Of a stretch of 64,000 nucleotides of DNA, positions 42,069-52,801 are shown in pieces; position 1 is the first letter of the stretch; the number at the start of each line of letters is the position of its first letter. The notes under the pieces were generated by a model. That model worked only from the letters and a program-made list of their open reading frames with translations, did no database searches and was not told the origin of the DNA. Both the position numbers and the translations under genes were made by a program. Source of the stretch: Lachancea dasiensis (lineage: Eukaryota > Ascomycota > Saccharomycetes > Saccharomycetales > Saccharomycetaceae); NCBI GenBank assembly GCA_900074725.1, contig LT598454.1:378854-442853 (forward strand), read 5' to 3'.

Positions 42069-44234
42069 ATGGTTCATGCGAAGTTCATTGTACCAGCAAA
42101 CTTGACGTTGCGGCAAACCCTTATGTTGTTATTTTCAATAGTAGAGAGTCAATTTAACAACTGTCAAGAAACCATTCAACTGGCTGACAATGATTCATCT
42201 TTGCTTAGAAAGCTCCCCAAAGCGCTAGGGCAAGTGCTAACTTACCTTGAAGAGGGATTAACACAGGTTGAAAATAGCTATAAGTTGAAAGGAATCTTTG
42301 AGTTGAGAAATTCCGAAGTTGTTGACATTGTAAATGATCTCAGGATTTTGGATCATGATATTAGGATCAGCAGAGGCACAGTGGAGAAAAGACTCGCATC
42401 CGAAACTGTGGAGAGGCCCTTATCTCCCAGTAGCTCTTCTAGCCATTTTTCACTCTCGAGTTTGCTGAAAAAGACCAAGATATCCGCCCGCAAAGAGGAT
42501 CAGAGACGCAATAAGGAAGTGCGCGATGCAAAGCAAGCTTTGGAGATCGGAGAACTCAAGAAGAAAAAACAAGAGGAACAAGAGCGTGTTATCAAGGAGA
42601 GGAAAGAACAAGAAAAGGCTTTAGAAGAAGAGAAGGCCAGAATTTTGGAGCTGGAAGTAAAGCGCCAAGTGGAACAGGAAATGGCCAATAGAGCTCGTCG
42701 AGAGACGAGGGAAGCTAGGTCTGTAGCCCAAAAGGAAAGAAAGCCCCAGGCCGGTGCTTTCGAAAAGCCCAAGGGCGCCTTTGAGCGTACTTCTTTGGAA
42801 GCGAGAAGGTCACCCCGGAGGTCAGCAGACCAATTGCGTCGTCGAAGTTTGGACGGAGGCGCAAGGGCCAAGACAACCAGTGGCTCCGGACATAGTCGCC
42901 AGGCTTCGGATACAAATCTAGCGGCCACTGGAAGCGTAAGCCGAGCGGCCAACTTGGCATGGTCACAAATGACACCCTCAACAGATAAAGCCAAAAAGCC
43001 TCTAACTCTTTCCGATTCAGGGCTTTCTCTCGTCTCCAAGCCCAAATATGAATATGTTAAGCCAACGATTAAGAGACCTACCATAAAGACCTCCGGACTT
43101 TCAGCTGCTCCAAGGAAGCAGCTTCCCGAGGAGAAATCTGAGAAATCAAGGACTCGTGAACGAATAACTAGAGTACGCTCACCAGTGTCTCCGACACAAA
43201 CTCCCTCAATTTCCTTTTCTCCTGGTTTGAAATCGCCCAAAGCAACGACGCCGGACGTCGAATTATCGCCTCAAGAGAAGAAAATCAACCACGTAATGCA
43301 GTCGTTAGAAGGCGTTGACGAAGAGGCTTGTCAACACATCCTAAATGACATACTTGTTCTGGGCGAGAAGATATATTGGGACGATATTGTTGGCTTAAAC
43401 AAAGCAAAAAACTCACTCAAGGAGACGGTGGTTTATCCCTTCCTGAGACCTGATCTTTTCAAGGGTCTAAGGGAGCCAGTCTCGGGTATGCTACTATTTG
43501 GTCCTCCTGGCACCGGGAAGAGTATGATTGCTAAAGCGGTAGCTACGGAGTCACAATCCACCTTTTTCAGCATAAGCGCCTCTTCTCTGCTTTCCAAATA
43601 TTTGGGAGAATCCGAAAAGCTTGTAAGAGCGTTATTTTACCTGGCCAAGAGGCTTTCGCCGTCCATCATTTTCATAGACGAGATCGACTCTTTGCTAACA
43701 TCGCGGTCTGATAACGAAAACGAATCCTCCAGAAGGATCAAAACCGAAGTGCTGATACAGTGGTCTTCACTCTCAAGTGCGACTGGAAGGGAGAGGGAAG
43801 AGGATGGACAGTCAGATGGGAGAGTTCTTGTACTAGCCGCTACGAATTTACCCTGGGCTATCGACGAAGCTGCACGGCGCCGGTTCACCAGACGGCTTCA
43901 TATCCCATTACCGGAGTACGAAACTAGAATTGCGCATCTCCAGCGGTTACTGGCGCACCAGAAAAACGCATTATCAAAGCAGGATTTCGAAACCATAGGG
44001 AAGTTGACAGAAGGCTATTCCGGATCAGATATGACTGCTCTGGCCAAGGACGCTGCGATGGAGCCCATTCGAGAGCTCGGTGACAAACTCATTGACGTTG
44101 ATTTTGGAAAAATCAGAGGCATCAACCTCCTTGATTTCCAGAACGCCCTATTGACCATCAAAAAAAGTGTATCTCCTAGCTCCCTATCACAATTTGATGA
44201 ATGGGCAGCTAATTTTGGTAGCTACGGTGCTTGA
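42069..44234 (+). CDS. YTA6: Yta6, cortical AAA ATPase
   Basis: 721 codons (S. cerevisiae Yta6, YPL074W, 754). The N-terminal third is helical, then comes a strongly charged coiled coil (about residues 150-220, K-K-K-K-Q-E-E-Q-E-R-V) and a basic Ser-rich linker. The AAA module has Walker A G-P-P-G-T-G-K-S at residue 478, Walker B F-I-D-E-I-D near 533 and the A-A-R-R-R-F-T-R-R SRH region. It is of the meiotic-clade (spastin/katanin-like) type. S. cerevisiae Yta6 localises to the mother-cell cortex. The paralog SAP1 (YER047C) is similar; synteny beside GCR1 favours YTA6. Confidence 0.92.
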   Translation: MVHAKFIVPANLTLRQTLMLLFSIVESQFNNCQETIQLADNDSSLLRKLPKALGQVLTYLEEGLTQVENSYKLKGIFELRNSEVVDIVNDLRILDHDIRISRGTVEKRLASETVERPLSPSSSSSHFSLSSLLKKTKISARKEDQRRNKEVRDAKQALEIGELKKKKQEEQERVIKERKEQEKALEEEKARILELEVKRQVEQEMANRARRETREARSVAQKERKPQAGAFEKPKGAFERTSLEARRSPRRSADQLRRRSLDGGARAKTTSGSGHSRQASDTNLAATGSVSRAANLAWSQMTPSTDKAKKPLTLSDSGLSLVSKPKYEYVKPTIKRPTIKTSGLSAAPRKQLPEEKSEKSRTRERITRVRSPVSPTQTPSISFSPGLKSPKATTPDVELSPQEKKINHVMQSLEGVDEEACQHILNDILVLGEKIYWDDIVGLNKAKNSLKETVVYPFLRPDLFKGLREPVSGMLLFGPPGTGKSMIAKAVATESQSTFFSISASSLLSKYLGESEKLVRALFYLAKRLSPSIIFIDEIDSLLTSRSDNENESSRRIKTEVLIQWSSLSSATGREREEDGQSDGRVLVLAATNLPWAIDEAARRRFTRRLHIPLPEYETRIAHLQRLLAHQKNALSKQDFETIGKLTEGYSGSDMTALAKDAAMEPIRELGDKLIDVDFGKIRGINLLDFQNALLTIKKSVSPSSLSQFDEWAANFGSYGA

Positions 44235-45083
44235 AGGTTTAATAACGTACTACGCGGCATGGTAGTAGATTTTTGACGTTTTGTAAATATAATAATTAGA
44301 AGGCGGTTATAAGAACAAGGAATTAAGATTATCTATTTCCTTAACAGAACACATCTGACATGCACACCGAACTTAACAAGGCTCCCAATGAAACTATCTT
44401 ATCAACTGCGTGTTTGATTGAAAGGTGTAGATGTCTTCGGCACCTAGACCGAAAAAGCTATGATGGCGGCTAATTGGCCATAATAAAAGTTGAGCGGAGA
44501 CAAGCTGAAATTACCATGCTCGAATCAATAAGAAGTGAGATTGACGAGAATGATTGATTGCACAGAGATGCCAAAATCTCAGCTGCTTTGTGTAGGGTGG
44601 ATCGCATTCATTTCTGTACACCGAGAGTCCAGATTGCTACAAATGTCTACAAAAACAGGCCCGGTCAATGCAAATTCATGTAAAGCGGACCGTCAAAGGT
44701 CCCCAGAACCAATTTAACGTCCTCTGCTATGGAAGGCAGGCCCTGACCTCAAACATTTCCATTGGAATGATATAAAGACAACTATAAAAACAAACCTACG
44801 AGAGCCCTAATGATACTTGTCTTCAAGAGGATAGGGATCTCACCGTCCCATGCAAATAAACTGTTTTAGTCTCGAAGTGGGTAGGCTCTCGGCCAGTTAT
44901 GAAACGCGTTCGCTTCGTGGAACACCAACCGTCAGGAGTGCATACCTTATAGATCACGTGCAAGATACGTCATGGAGTTTCGTTGATGGTTTTGTTCGTC
45001 TCGGCACTGAGGTCGGAATCGTCAGAATGAAGTTCGGAGCTGTGAGGAAGCGTTTTACTTCTGAGTAACTCCCACTTCCTTAG
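44235..45083. other. 0.85-kb YTA6-UBP16 intergenic region
   Basis: Both neighbours run on the plus strand. Contains GGCGGCTA at 44465-44472 and only short frames (60 to 72 codons) without recognisable features. Confidence 0.4.
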
Positions 45084-47297
45084 ATGGTATATTTGATATA
45101 CACCAACACAGGCCATTATAATAACGGTAATTTTGACTGGCTTGGAAATCTTTTGCAACAACATCACAGGGGGTTTCGATATATTGGAATTGCAGCTCTC
45201 ACAGCGTTATCAGTCTACATTTTAACACCAAGCTTATTCGGAAGCAGAGACAAAGACATGTTTTCCAGCTCCAAACGAAGTGACAAATATACTACGGGCC
45301 TTATCAACAACAGAAATGATTGTTTCGCAAACTCCTCAGTGCAAGCACTTTCGGCCCTGCCCAAGCTGACCGCTTATATGAACGACTTTTTGAAGCAGGC
45401 GAATTTTCTAAGAACACTGTTAGATCGCGCCAATGACAAGCAGGGAGTGAATTCTGGCGAAGATTCTCATGACACGGGCCCAGTTTCGCACGCAGATGAG
45501 CGTAGCAACTCGCTGGAGGATTCATTGGCGCCCGGCGCTGCGAGAACAAGGCCGAACCTGTTGCGCCCACAGTCTAACCTTCAAAGATTCTCTTCGACAG
45601 CAACCATCACGACCATGTCAACCTTAGAGGATGAACGTAACAGCCACAACCATGGGGTTGCTACAGGGGAGACATCTGCTGCCCACAGTGTATACAGCAG
45701 TTCTTTGAGCAAAGATCTAGAATCCACGGCTTCGAGTGAAGAAATTCCTGAGTTACCAATGCATGAAGGACTTGCTCAAATTATGTACCAGCTGCAGCAA
45801 CTTGTTACTTCCAACAAATACGTCTCTGTTTGGCCATTCCTTCGCGTTTTGGAGACCATATTTGACGCAAAGATATCGTCGGGACAAAACGACGCGCACG
45901 AGTTGACTCAAGTAATCTTAGAAACTCTTGAGAAGGAGAATCTGAAACTCAAAAAGTTTGTCAAATCAAATTCCTTGAATGTCATTATACCTGACTTTCC
46001 AGTTAAAGGTTCACTTGCTGACCACTTGGTATGTCTCAGCTGCCAAGGGTCGTCCAAAGTCAACAAGCATCCTTTCACGATGTACTCGCTACCAGTTCCA
46101 CAAGAAGTCTCCGCTGATCTTTCTGCCATGATAGCAGATAATCAAACGGAAACCATTGACGGTTACGCTTGCCTTTCGTGCCGCATTAAAGCAATACTGG
46201 CCAATGAGGAAACGGCCGGGGACCAAAGTTCTTCCAATGATGAAAAGTTGATCCTAGAGACCTTATCAAGGATACTTCCCGATATATTCATAAATGATGA
46301 CCTGTCCGAGGACCTTCTGACCTACATCAATAACTACAAAAAAGGAGACTGTGATGCTAGCAGTATCAGATCCCGGATTGTTAAGAAGACTGTTGTTACG
46401 GAATCCCCCGACCTTCTTATTTTGCATTTATCAAGATCCGTCTTCAACGGTACTTCATACAGTAGAAATGCATGCTATGTGAATTTCGACGAAGAGCTTC
46501 ACACTCAAGAACAGACTATTGAAAACAACAGATGCGTTGGAATTAAACCGGTCAAATATGTTTTGAGAGCAATGGTCAAACATCAGGGTACTCATTCTCA
46601 GGGCCATTACGAGAGCTATCGGAGGAAACCTGACTTGATCAAAGATGTTTTGTCTAATCACGTTGTAAACAGATCTCCAACCATCGACTTTGGCCTGGAT
46701 TCAAATCGTGATGCTGCAGATGCGTGGACTCAAAGTGCAAACATATCGAGTTCGGATGTATCTTCGAACTCTTCTCAGGAATCTGTTTCTTCGCCCTCCG
46801 TACCTTTCAGATCCGTGTTCCCCGAGTCAACTCCGGAAATGCCACTCTCTACCCCTGTAGTGGACGATGACGACTACATTGTCGGGCGCCCGGACTCAGG
46901 CTCTTCCAGTGCTCCAAGTAGAAAGCCTTCCAGGTTGAAAAAGCTAACGGGATTTTTGTCCAGACGCTCTTCCGTGGCCTCCCCTCCCGAGCCGCAGAAC
47001 CGCGATTCAATTACAGAATTCGACCCTGCCCGTGTCACAGGACGTAGCCGAGTCAACAGTGTTACATCGGTAGACTCCTCTAACTGGGGCTTTACTTCAG
47101 GGGCAGATACCAGCGCCAGTGAAAATGATGAACCAGCTTCTGCAGTTGAAAGAAAACTTAAAAAGATCAAGAGTGTCATTAACTACCCATTCTGGAAGAT
47201 ATCTGACGCAGCGGTTCGCGAGGCCAAGAAAGACGAAGTCCTGGGAGACACCAAGTATGTTTACATGCTATACTATGAGCGTGTTGACGAGAGTTAG
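45084..47297 (+). CDS. UBP16: Ubp16, mitochondrial outer-membrane deubiquitinase
   Basis: 737 codons, well above S. cerevisiae Ubp16 (YPL072W, 499). A membrane segment lies near residues 36-52 (I-G-I-A-A-L-T-A-L-S-V-Y-I-L), and the USP Cys box N-D-C-F-A-N-S-S has the catalytic Cys at residue 80. Zinc-knuckle-like C-L-S-C and C-L-S-C-R pairs follow near residues 316 and 360. The His box H-S-Q-G-H-Y-E-S-Y has H508, and the domain closes with Y-V-Y-M-L-Y-Y-E-R. Extra length comes from Ser-rich insertions at about 110-220 and 545-680. Ubiquitin-specific protease anchored in the outer membrane. Confidence 0.92.
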   Translation: MVYLIYTNTGHYNNGNFDWLGNLLQQHHRGFRYIGIAALTALSVYILTPSLFGSRDKDMFSSSKRSDKYTTGLINNRNDCFANSSVQALSALPKLTAYMNDFLKQANFLRTLLDRANDKQGVNSGEDSHDTGPVSHADERSNSLEDSLAPGAARTRPNLLRPQSNLQRFSSTATITTMSTLEDERNSHNHGVATGETSAAHSVYSSSLSKDLESTASSEEIPELPMHEGLAQIMYQLQQLVTSNKYVSVWPFLRVLETIFDAKISSGQNDAHELTQVILETLEKENLKLKKFVKSNSLNVIIPDFPVKGSLADHLVCLSCQGSSKVNKHPFTMYSLPVPQEVSADLSAMIADNQTETIDGYACLSCRIKAILANEETAGDQSSSNDEKLILETLSRILPDIFINDDLSEDLLTYINNYKKGDCDASSIRSRIVKKTVVTESPDLLILHLSRSVFNGTSYSRNACYVNFDEELHTQEQTIENNRCVGIKPVKYVLRAMVKHQGTHSQGHYESYRRKPDLIKDVLSNHVVNRSPTIDFGLDSNRDAADAWTQSANISSSDVSSNSSQESVSSPSVPFRSVFPESTPEMPLSTPVVDDDDYIVGRPDSGSSSAPSRKPSRLKKLTGFLSRRSSVASPPEPQNRDSITEFDPARVTGRSRVNSVTSVDSSNWGFTSGADTSASENDEPASAVERKLKKIKSVINYPFWKISDAAVREAKKDEVLGDTKYVYMLYYERVDES

Positions 47298-47594
47298 AGG
47301 AAAAACATGAAAAGGAATCTTTTGAAATGGTGCTTTGAAGTACATCGAATTTGGTAGAGAATATTCAAAAGCAGAAGACACATTCACAGACAGGTGCTAC
47401 ATGTCACATCAAGACTAAAAAAACACCGTGGCCGACTTGATATTTTGCCAGCTGGAATCGCTATGTATGAAGACATTGTGCTTTTCGTAATAAGTGTGTA
47501 TTATTTTTAGTTTCGAACTTCACGGGAAACAAGAAAATGGTGGCCGAAAGACTGAAACTCTAAGTGGGTCAGCAGAGGCCCTATTGGATTAACC

Positions 47595-49443
47595 ATGCTT
47601 AAGGTATGTAGCAAGTGCATAGAATACGGGGCGTAACGAGGTTTTTTAGTATTTTGTTGAATTTGCCTGGAAAATCGACCACATTAATTAAAGCGGTTGA
47701 ACTGACCAAACTCAAGCTTCTGCGAAACACATAGCACTGTGCCGTTGCGTTTGCGTCAACATTTACTAACTAGAAGTATGATCTTAGGGATTCAAACGTG
47801 CGGGTCGCGATGCTTCAAGTAAGAGCAGAATCACATCTGCAGACATTTCTGCTCCGGCCGCAGATCATAGTAATGCTGTGAAACACATGAAAACGGTACC
47901 TATAAGGAGTGGATCTTCGGCCTCCAGCCACTCAATGAGAGCAGGTCCAAATGGTTTAGCTCTGGAAAGAGTCATTAAAGCTCTGTACAACTATCAGGCA
48001 CAATCTCCCAAGGAACTGTCTTTTATCAAGGGCGAGTTTTTTGTAGTGCGCGCTGAAGATAAAGAATGGTACGATGCAGCGGATCTCAACGAACAGCGGA
48101 GAGGAATGGTTCCAAAGAGTTATTTTGAAAGCTTCTCAAGAAGAGGGTCAGATCCTGCGCACGGTCATCCATACGGATCCGCGGATAGATCATACCCAGA
48201 GCTCGCAGAAGGTCCAGAAAGGTCAACGTTAGCTCAAAGGTCAGGCTCTCTATATGCAATAGTTCTGTATGACTTTCGTGCTGAAAAGTCCGATGAGCTT
48301 ACCACTTATGCGGGCGAAAATCTGTTTATCTGTGCCCACCACAACTACGAATGGTTTATTGCAAAGCCCATCGGCCGCTTAGGTGGCCCGGGCTTAGTAC
48401 CCGTGGGCTATGTGAGCATCATAGACATTGATAACGGCTACGCAACAGGAAATGAAATTAGCGATGACATACGATCGGCTAGTTTACCTACAGTGCAGGA
48501 GTGGAAAAACAATGTTGCCAAATATAAAGCTAGTAACATATCCTTAAGCTATCCAGAGATGAAGCGACTGCAGGGACAAAACGCACAGGGAAACCCTTCA
48601 AGCCAACCAAACATACCGCATCATGAAGCATATTTCCATTCTGCAATTACACGTGCAACGGTCGATTCGTTCTCTCTTGAAGGTGATAAGTTCTGGTTCA
48701 ATGTTGTGTGCGAGCTCCCGGAGAAGCGAACTCGCATTCTGAAGCGGTATTACGAAGACTTTTATGACTTGCAGGTTAAACTATTGGACACTTTCCCAGC
48801 CGAAGCAGGAAAGTTGAGAGATACAAGAGGACAATGGACCAAAAGAATCATGCCATATATACCGGGGCCCGTTCCATATGTCACAGACTCGATCACGAAT
48901 AAGAGGAAAGACGATCTAAACCTATATGTCACTAAGTTGATTGCGTTACCAGCGCATATTTCACAATGTGATTTAGTGAGATCTCTCTTTAGCGTTAGAA
49001 ACAACAATTACGACAAGGAAATGAAGCAAGACCCCAAAATAGCTACAGGCCAGCCACCGGTAGGGCCCACGCTACACACGTCGTCTTTCTCGACGAAAGC
49101 TGAGGATTCTACTCTCACTGGCGATGATCTCAAAATGTACGAGATGATGAACGGGCTTTCGTTGAAGGCGTCAAAACCTCAATCGCGCCCACCCAGTGTT
49201 GCCCCCCCACAACTGAAGCCTACGAAGGTGAAGTTTTTCTACAAAGACGACATTTTTGCTCTTTTGCTGGACTCTAATATCACTTACACCGACTTGCGTG
49301 CGAGGATCGCGCCCAGGATTGATAGCCCAACGTTCAAGCTGTATATAAAGGTGGACAATTCTGCCGGTGATGAAGTGAGAAGTGACCACCAAGTGGCAGA
49401 AGTAATACAACGAAAGATGAAAGTTCTGGTCGAAGATGCTTAA
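47595..49443 (+). CDS. BEM1: Bem1, polarity scaffold, with intron
   Basis: Exon 1 is ATGCTTAAG (47595-47603); exon 2 is 47788-49443. The product has 554 residues (S. cerevisiae Bem1, YBR200W, 551). It begins M-L-K-G-F-K and contains S-R-I-T-S-A-D-I-S and V-K-H-M-K-T-V-P, matching the S. cerevisiae N-terminus. Domains: SH3 at about 68-125, SH3 at 155-220 (Y-A-I-V-L-Y-D-F), PX at about 293-400 (L-K-R-Y-Y-E-D-F-Y) and PB1 from 480 (K-V-K-F-F-Y-K-D-D). It links Cdc24, Cdc42 and Ste20/Cla4 at bud and mating sites. The unspliced frame lacks an ATG before 47887, so splicing is needed for the conserved N-terminus. Confidence 0.95.
47604..47787 (+). other. Spliceosomal intron of BEM1 (184 nt)
   Basis: GTATGT at 47604-47609, TACTAAC at 47764-47770 and TTAG ending at 47787. 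Phase 0 after the third codon. S. cerevisiae BEM1 is intronless. Confidence 0.93.
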
Positions 49444-49509
49444 AATACTCTAATATGAGCCATTGAAGGAGCTAATAACTAAAGGAGACGCGCTTTAAGT
49501 CGTCTGATT

Positions 49510-49947
49510 TCAAAAATCTATAAGCATAGGCTCAAATCCGTAGCCGTTATAATTACCCTCATTGTGAGTGTTCTGGTCGTGATATATGTCTTCCACTTCC
49601 ATCTCTTTCGAGTTAGTCTCTCTTTGAAACCAGAATAGCCATGATAGATAAACTAATTTTGGTCCATCGTACCATTTAATAACCTGTAAATTGCTACTCC
49701 TGATTCTGCTCCAAAGCTGACCGTAAATATCATCACCCGCGGTTCTTTGGCCACTGACAGCTTTCCAAATCTCGTCGTTTAAAGCATCTGGGACAACTTT
49801 AGCAGTAGTAACGCCTGCTACCGGCGTTGACGGACTCTTATCAGATATGCTAAGGTTTTGCAAATCTTCAATTAGTCTCTGACGTTTGTAATTCGATATC
49901 CCCGCAGAGTCAGGACTCCGCGGCCTTTTCATTCGGAATGTTGGCAT
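49510..49947 (-). CDS. Uncharacterised protein, YPL071C type
   Basis: 145 codons from ATG 49947. The basic N-terminus (R-M-K-R-P-R-S-P and Y-K-R-Q-R) could be a nuclear signal. A Trp-rich C-terminal part follows (I-K-W-Y-D-G-P-K-L-V-Y-L-S-W-L-F-W-F), then an acidic tail. Its place directly before MUK1 (YPL070W) and its size fit YPL071C (156 residues), a protein of unknown function in cytoplasm and nucleus. Convergent with BEM1, 66 bp apart. I cannot name a domain. Confidence 0.78.
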   Translation of the reverse strand: MPTFRMKRPRSPDSAGISNYKRQRLIEDLQNLSISDKSPSTPVAGVTTAKVVPDALNDEIWKAVSGQRTAGDDIYGQLWSRIRSSNLQVIKWYDGPKLVYLSWLFWFQRETNSKEMEVEDIYHDQNTHNEGNYNGYGFEPMLIDF

Positions 49948-50196
49948 ATTTCACATTAGCATAGCACTGAGCTGTAAAGGCTAAAAGGATTTCATTCAAA
50001 TCCCTGAAAAATGCGCGGTTGGGTTGGAAATACTTTCCTCAGGCTGTTGAGTCAAATAATACTAATTGCACAAGTTTTTAGCTATGTTAAGATCACTTTG
50101 CTGCGGCTCAGATTCTTTTAATATAAGATCTAGAAATTCAAATTATGCTGAGCAGATGTGACAACCAAGGCAGCCGGGACTTCGCTGGAGTGTACA

Positions 50197-51753
50197 ATGT
50201 TCCATACCCCTCCAATTAATGGATCTATAATGGAAAGTGCCCCACAGGCAATAAGGGAATCTTACCAAATTCAGATGGGAGGCTCTTCGCCTGAATTGTC
50301 CAATACTTCAAGCAATGGGAATGTTATTCTAACAAAGGAAGAAATAGCATCTGAGGTGGGACAAATTACGGAGCTTCCTGCCGAGCTTGCGAGACTGGTA
50401 GATAACTTTATTGATGACCTTAAACAACCAAAGTATCTCAAGCCGCTCAGTGTTTTACAACTTTCAAGCTTGTTCCAGAATTTCTATATGAAATTTGACA
50501 AAGCGGCGTTTCAGTACCTAAATCGTCCTCAGGATGCTACAGGGACTACGTTCTTGTACGCACGAGAGACTCTGAGCAGTGGTATTAGTGGAATATTCAA
50601 TCGAAGTCGGAGCAGCAGCGACACTGCAAGGAAGAGATCATCTTCGCTGTTTAGCACGGATTCTGCCAATGGCCCCCAGCCGATGCTTACACCTGATGAA
50701 ATAAACAGACATATCAGAATAAATGAGCTTAACAACTACAAAATTGACAAATTGCTGGAACTATGCGAACATGATACTTTCAAAAAAATCCTAGCTGTTG
50801 GTACATCGGTTCCAGGTAACTCTTTCAGGATGGAAAAGTCGCAAAAAGGGCTGAAGGCGACCAATCTTTTTAAAAACAGCCCGGAATTCTTGGAATTTGA
50901 TCGGGCGGTGTGGGATAAAACATTGGTTATTTCAAACATGTCTGCAAATGGGAAATTGGATTTGAAAACTTTCCTATCGGTTCCCCGACAAAATCTTGAC
51001 ACAGCCCACCTAATGAGTTATTTAGAGAAAATGGTCAACGGACCATTGGCTCCTTACGAAAAACTGCTAAATGTGATAAATTTGCACGATGAAATGACTA
51101 GAACATTACAACATTTGAGTAATGACGATTTTCTATCCACTTTGATTTACTTGACGATCCATACCCCTATCAAGCACATGTTTCTCAATCTACAGTTCAT
51201 CAAGTTTTTTCGCTACAACAAGAAACTAATTGAAAAAGACCTATACGCACTTACCAACTTAGAGGCAGCATTGACATTCATAGAAGGGCTCACTTTGACC
51301 TCTCTTCCTTCAGAGGTTGAAGTCCAGCTATCTAATGATGAATCATCAGCGCTACAGATGCCGATTTCTCACAAAATAGCACTTCCAGAACTACATGTTA
51401 CCGCGAATGACTCTAATCAGCATTATTCTGGCTTACCCAGATCCAACTCATACAAAGAGTTTGAAGGGCTAAAGACCGCTTTTGATTCTTCTTTGCGCAA
51501 CATATTTGGCAAAATAAGATCGTATACACCTCCTACTGGCGCACAACAGTCCGGTTTAAATCCAGATAAAGTGGCCAATGGTCCTGAAAACTTATTGACT
51601 CAAGCTGACGGCGATACAGCTAAAAAGATCATATCAATCCCGGATTCTTGGAGGACTCTCGGAAATCGGGAGTTTGAACAGCTTAAGGTAAGCGAGTTAA
51701 AACAAATCTTCGAAAACTACCAGAAATTGTTAGATGCATTAGACAACCGATAG
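50197..51753 (+). CDS. MUK1: Muk1, VPS9-domain Rab5 GEF
   Basis: 518 codons from the first ATG, 50197; the frame opens at 50152 after a TGA but has no earlier ATG. S. cerevisiae Muk1 (YPL070W) has 612. A Ser-rich N-terminal region (R-S-R-S-S-S-D-T) is followed by the VPS9 domain at about residues 270-400, with N-L-H-D-E-M-T-R-T-L, D-D-F-L-S-T-L-I-Y-L-T-I-H and L-N-L-Q-F-I. VPS9 proteins load GTP on Vps21-type Rab5 GTPases at endosomes; Muk1 acts with Vps9. Lies between the YPL071C-type gene and BTS1, as on S. cerevisiae chromosome XVI. Confidence 0.93.
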   Translation: MFHTPPINGSIMESAPQAIRESYQIQMGGSSPELSNTSSNGNVILTKEEIASEVGQITELPAELARLVDNFIDDLKQPKYLKPLSVLQLSSLFQNFYMKFDKAAFQYLNRPQDATGTTFLYARETLSSGISGIFNRSRSSSDTARKRSSSLFSTDSANGPQPMLTPDEINRHIRINELNNYKIDKLLELCEHDTFKKILAVGTSVPGNSFRMEKSQKGLKATNLFKNSPEFLEFDRAVWDKTLVISNMSANGKLDLKTFLSVPRQNLDTAHLMSYLEKMVNGPLAPYEKLLNVINLHDEMTRTLQHLSNDDFLSTLIYLTIHTPIKHMFLNLQFIKFFRYNKKLIEKDLYALTNLEAALTFIEGLTLTSLPSEVEVQLSNDESSALQMPISHKIALPELHVTANDSNQHYSGLPRSNSYKEFEGLKTAFDSSLRNIFGKIRSYTPPTGAQQSGLNPDKVANGPENLLTQADGDTAKKIISIPDSWRTLGNREFEQLKVSELKQIFENYQKLLDALDNR

Positions 51754-51817
51754 GTATATACGACTATAATGATTACGATGACGACAAAAACCTCAAGAAT
51801 TATAGTAAATCTTCCTT

Positions 51818-52801
51818 TCATTTTCCCTTCACTGCCCCTAAACGCTCAATAATTTTTGAAAGGGCTGCTGTTTCGTAACCACGATCTTCAAGTGAGGGAA
51901 AGTACCGAACCCGGATATGATCACTCAGCTGTGTAATTTTTTGATAGGAGTAGTCAATAGAGCCACTGGTTTCTTCTAAGTAGGTGACAAGCTTCTTTTT
52001 GAGATTCACGTCCTGCGTTCTCGCGCGAAGGATATCTGCAACCAAAGTGTCTCCAACGCTTTGACCGTGTCTTATACCATGTATTATTGGGAAGGACAGC
52101 TTTCCTTCGGATACGTCTTCAGCAAACCCTTTATTCAAGATCATTGTGGCATCCTGGAGGTTCATATAGTCGTCCCTTATCTGGTAGAGAATGCCCAAAA
52201 GGTTGCTGAGCGGCACAAGTGAGTTTTCGCCGGAAAACTTGGTTGAAAATACCTCCATGAGACGCACTGTTAGTCTGAAAAGACCGCCTGTCTTGTTCAT
52301 AACCATGTTTAAATACTCTTCCTCACTGGGCACAATAAAGTTGTCTCTCCAGTAGATGTCCAACCCTTGGCCTCTGTGCAAGTTCATCATTTCTTCATTG
52401 AAGATGATCAAGACTTCACTCAGGAGACTCGGTACTGAATTTTCGCTGAGTTCTTGAACACATTCCATTGCGTAGAAGTACATATAGTTTGCTGTGTTGA
52501 TGGTCATGGGCATTCCGTACTCCAAATGAGCCGCCTTTCTCCCTCGCCTCCATTCAGAGCTGTCCTCAATATCATCTATTAGTAAGCTCGAAGTATGTAA
52601 GATCTCCACTAGTCGGACGATAGTCGAGACCTTCTGCTGGGAAAGCTCGTAAAAACCATTGAAGGTCTCAATGAGTCCAGTGCGAAAATCGTGGCCGGGA
52701 TTCGATAGTAAATAGTTGAAGGGTCCTTTTAAAGTTCGATCTTGAGCTTTTGTCCAAACTGGGGCGCTATTAACCAATTGATCAATTTGAAGGATGTCCA
52801 T
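51818..52801 (-). CDS. BTS1: Bts1, geranylgeranyl diphosphate synthase
   Basis: 327 codons from ATG 52801 (S. cerevisiae Bts1, YPL069C, 335). Trans-prenyltransferase with first Asp-rich motif D-D-I-E-D at about residues 76-80, L-E-Y-G-M-P allylic-side region, M-N-K-T-G-G-L-F-R and the second Asp-rich motif Q-I-R-D-D-Y. Elongates farnesyl to geranylgeranyl diphosphate for Rab and Rho prenylation. Complete. Diverges from DER1, with a 135-bp shared promoter. Confidence 0.96.
   Translation of the reverse strand: MDILQIDQLVNSAPVWTKAQDRTLKGPFNYLLSNPGHDFRTGLIETFNGFYELSQQKVSTIVRLVEILHTSSLLIDDIEDSSEWRRGRKAAHLEYGMPMTINTANYMYFYAMECVQELSENSVPSLLSEVLIIFNEEMMNLHRGQGLDIYWRDNFIVPSEEEYLNMVMNKTGGLFRLTVRLMEVFSTKFSGENSLVPLSNLLGILYQIRDDYMNLQDATMILNKGFAEDVSEGKLSFPIIHGIRHGQSVGDTLVADILRARTQDVNLKKKLVTYLEETSGSIDYSYQKITQLSDHIRVRYFPSLEDRGYETAALSKIIERLGAVKGK

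Noticed and set aside
42500-43240. 246-codon minus-strand frame inside YTA6
   Set aside because: Lies opposite the charged coiled-coil and linker of YTA6; Ser/Leu/Phe-rich low complexity is expected of an antisense frame.
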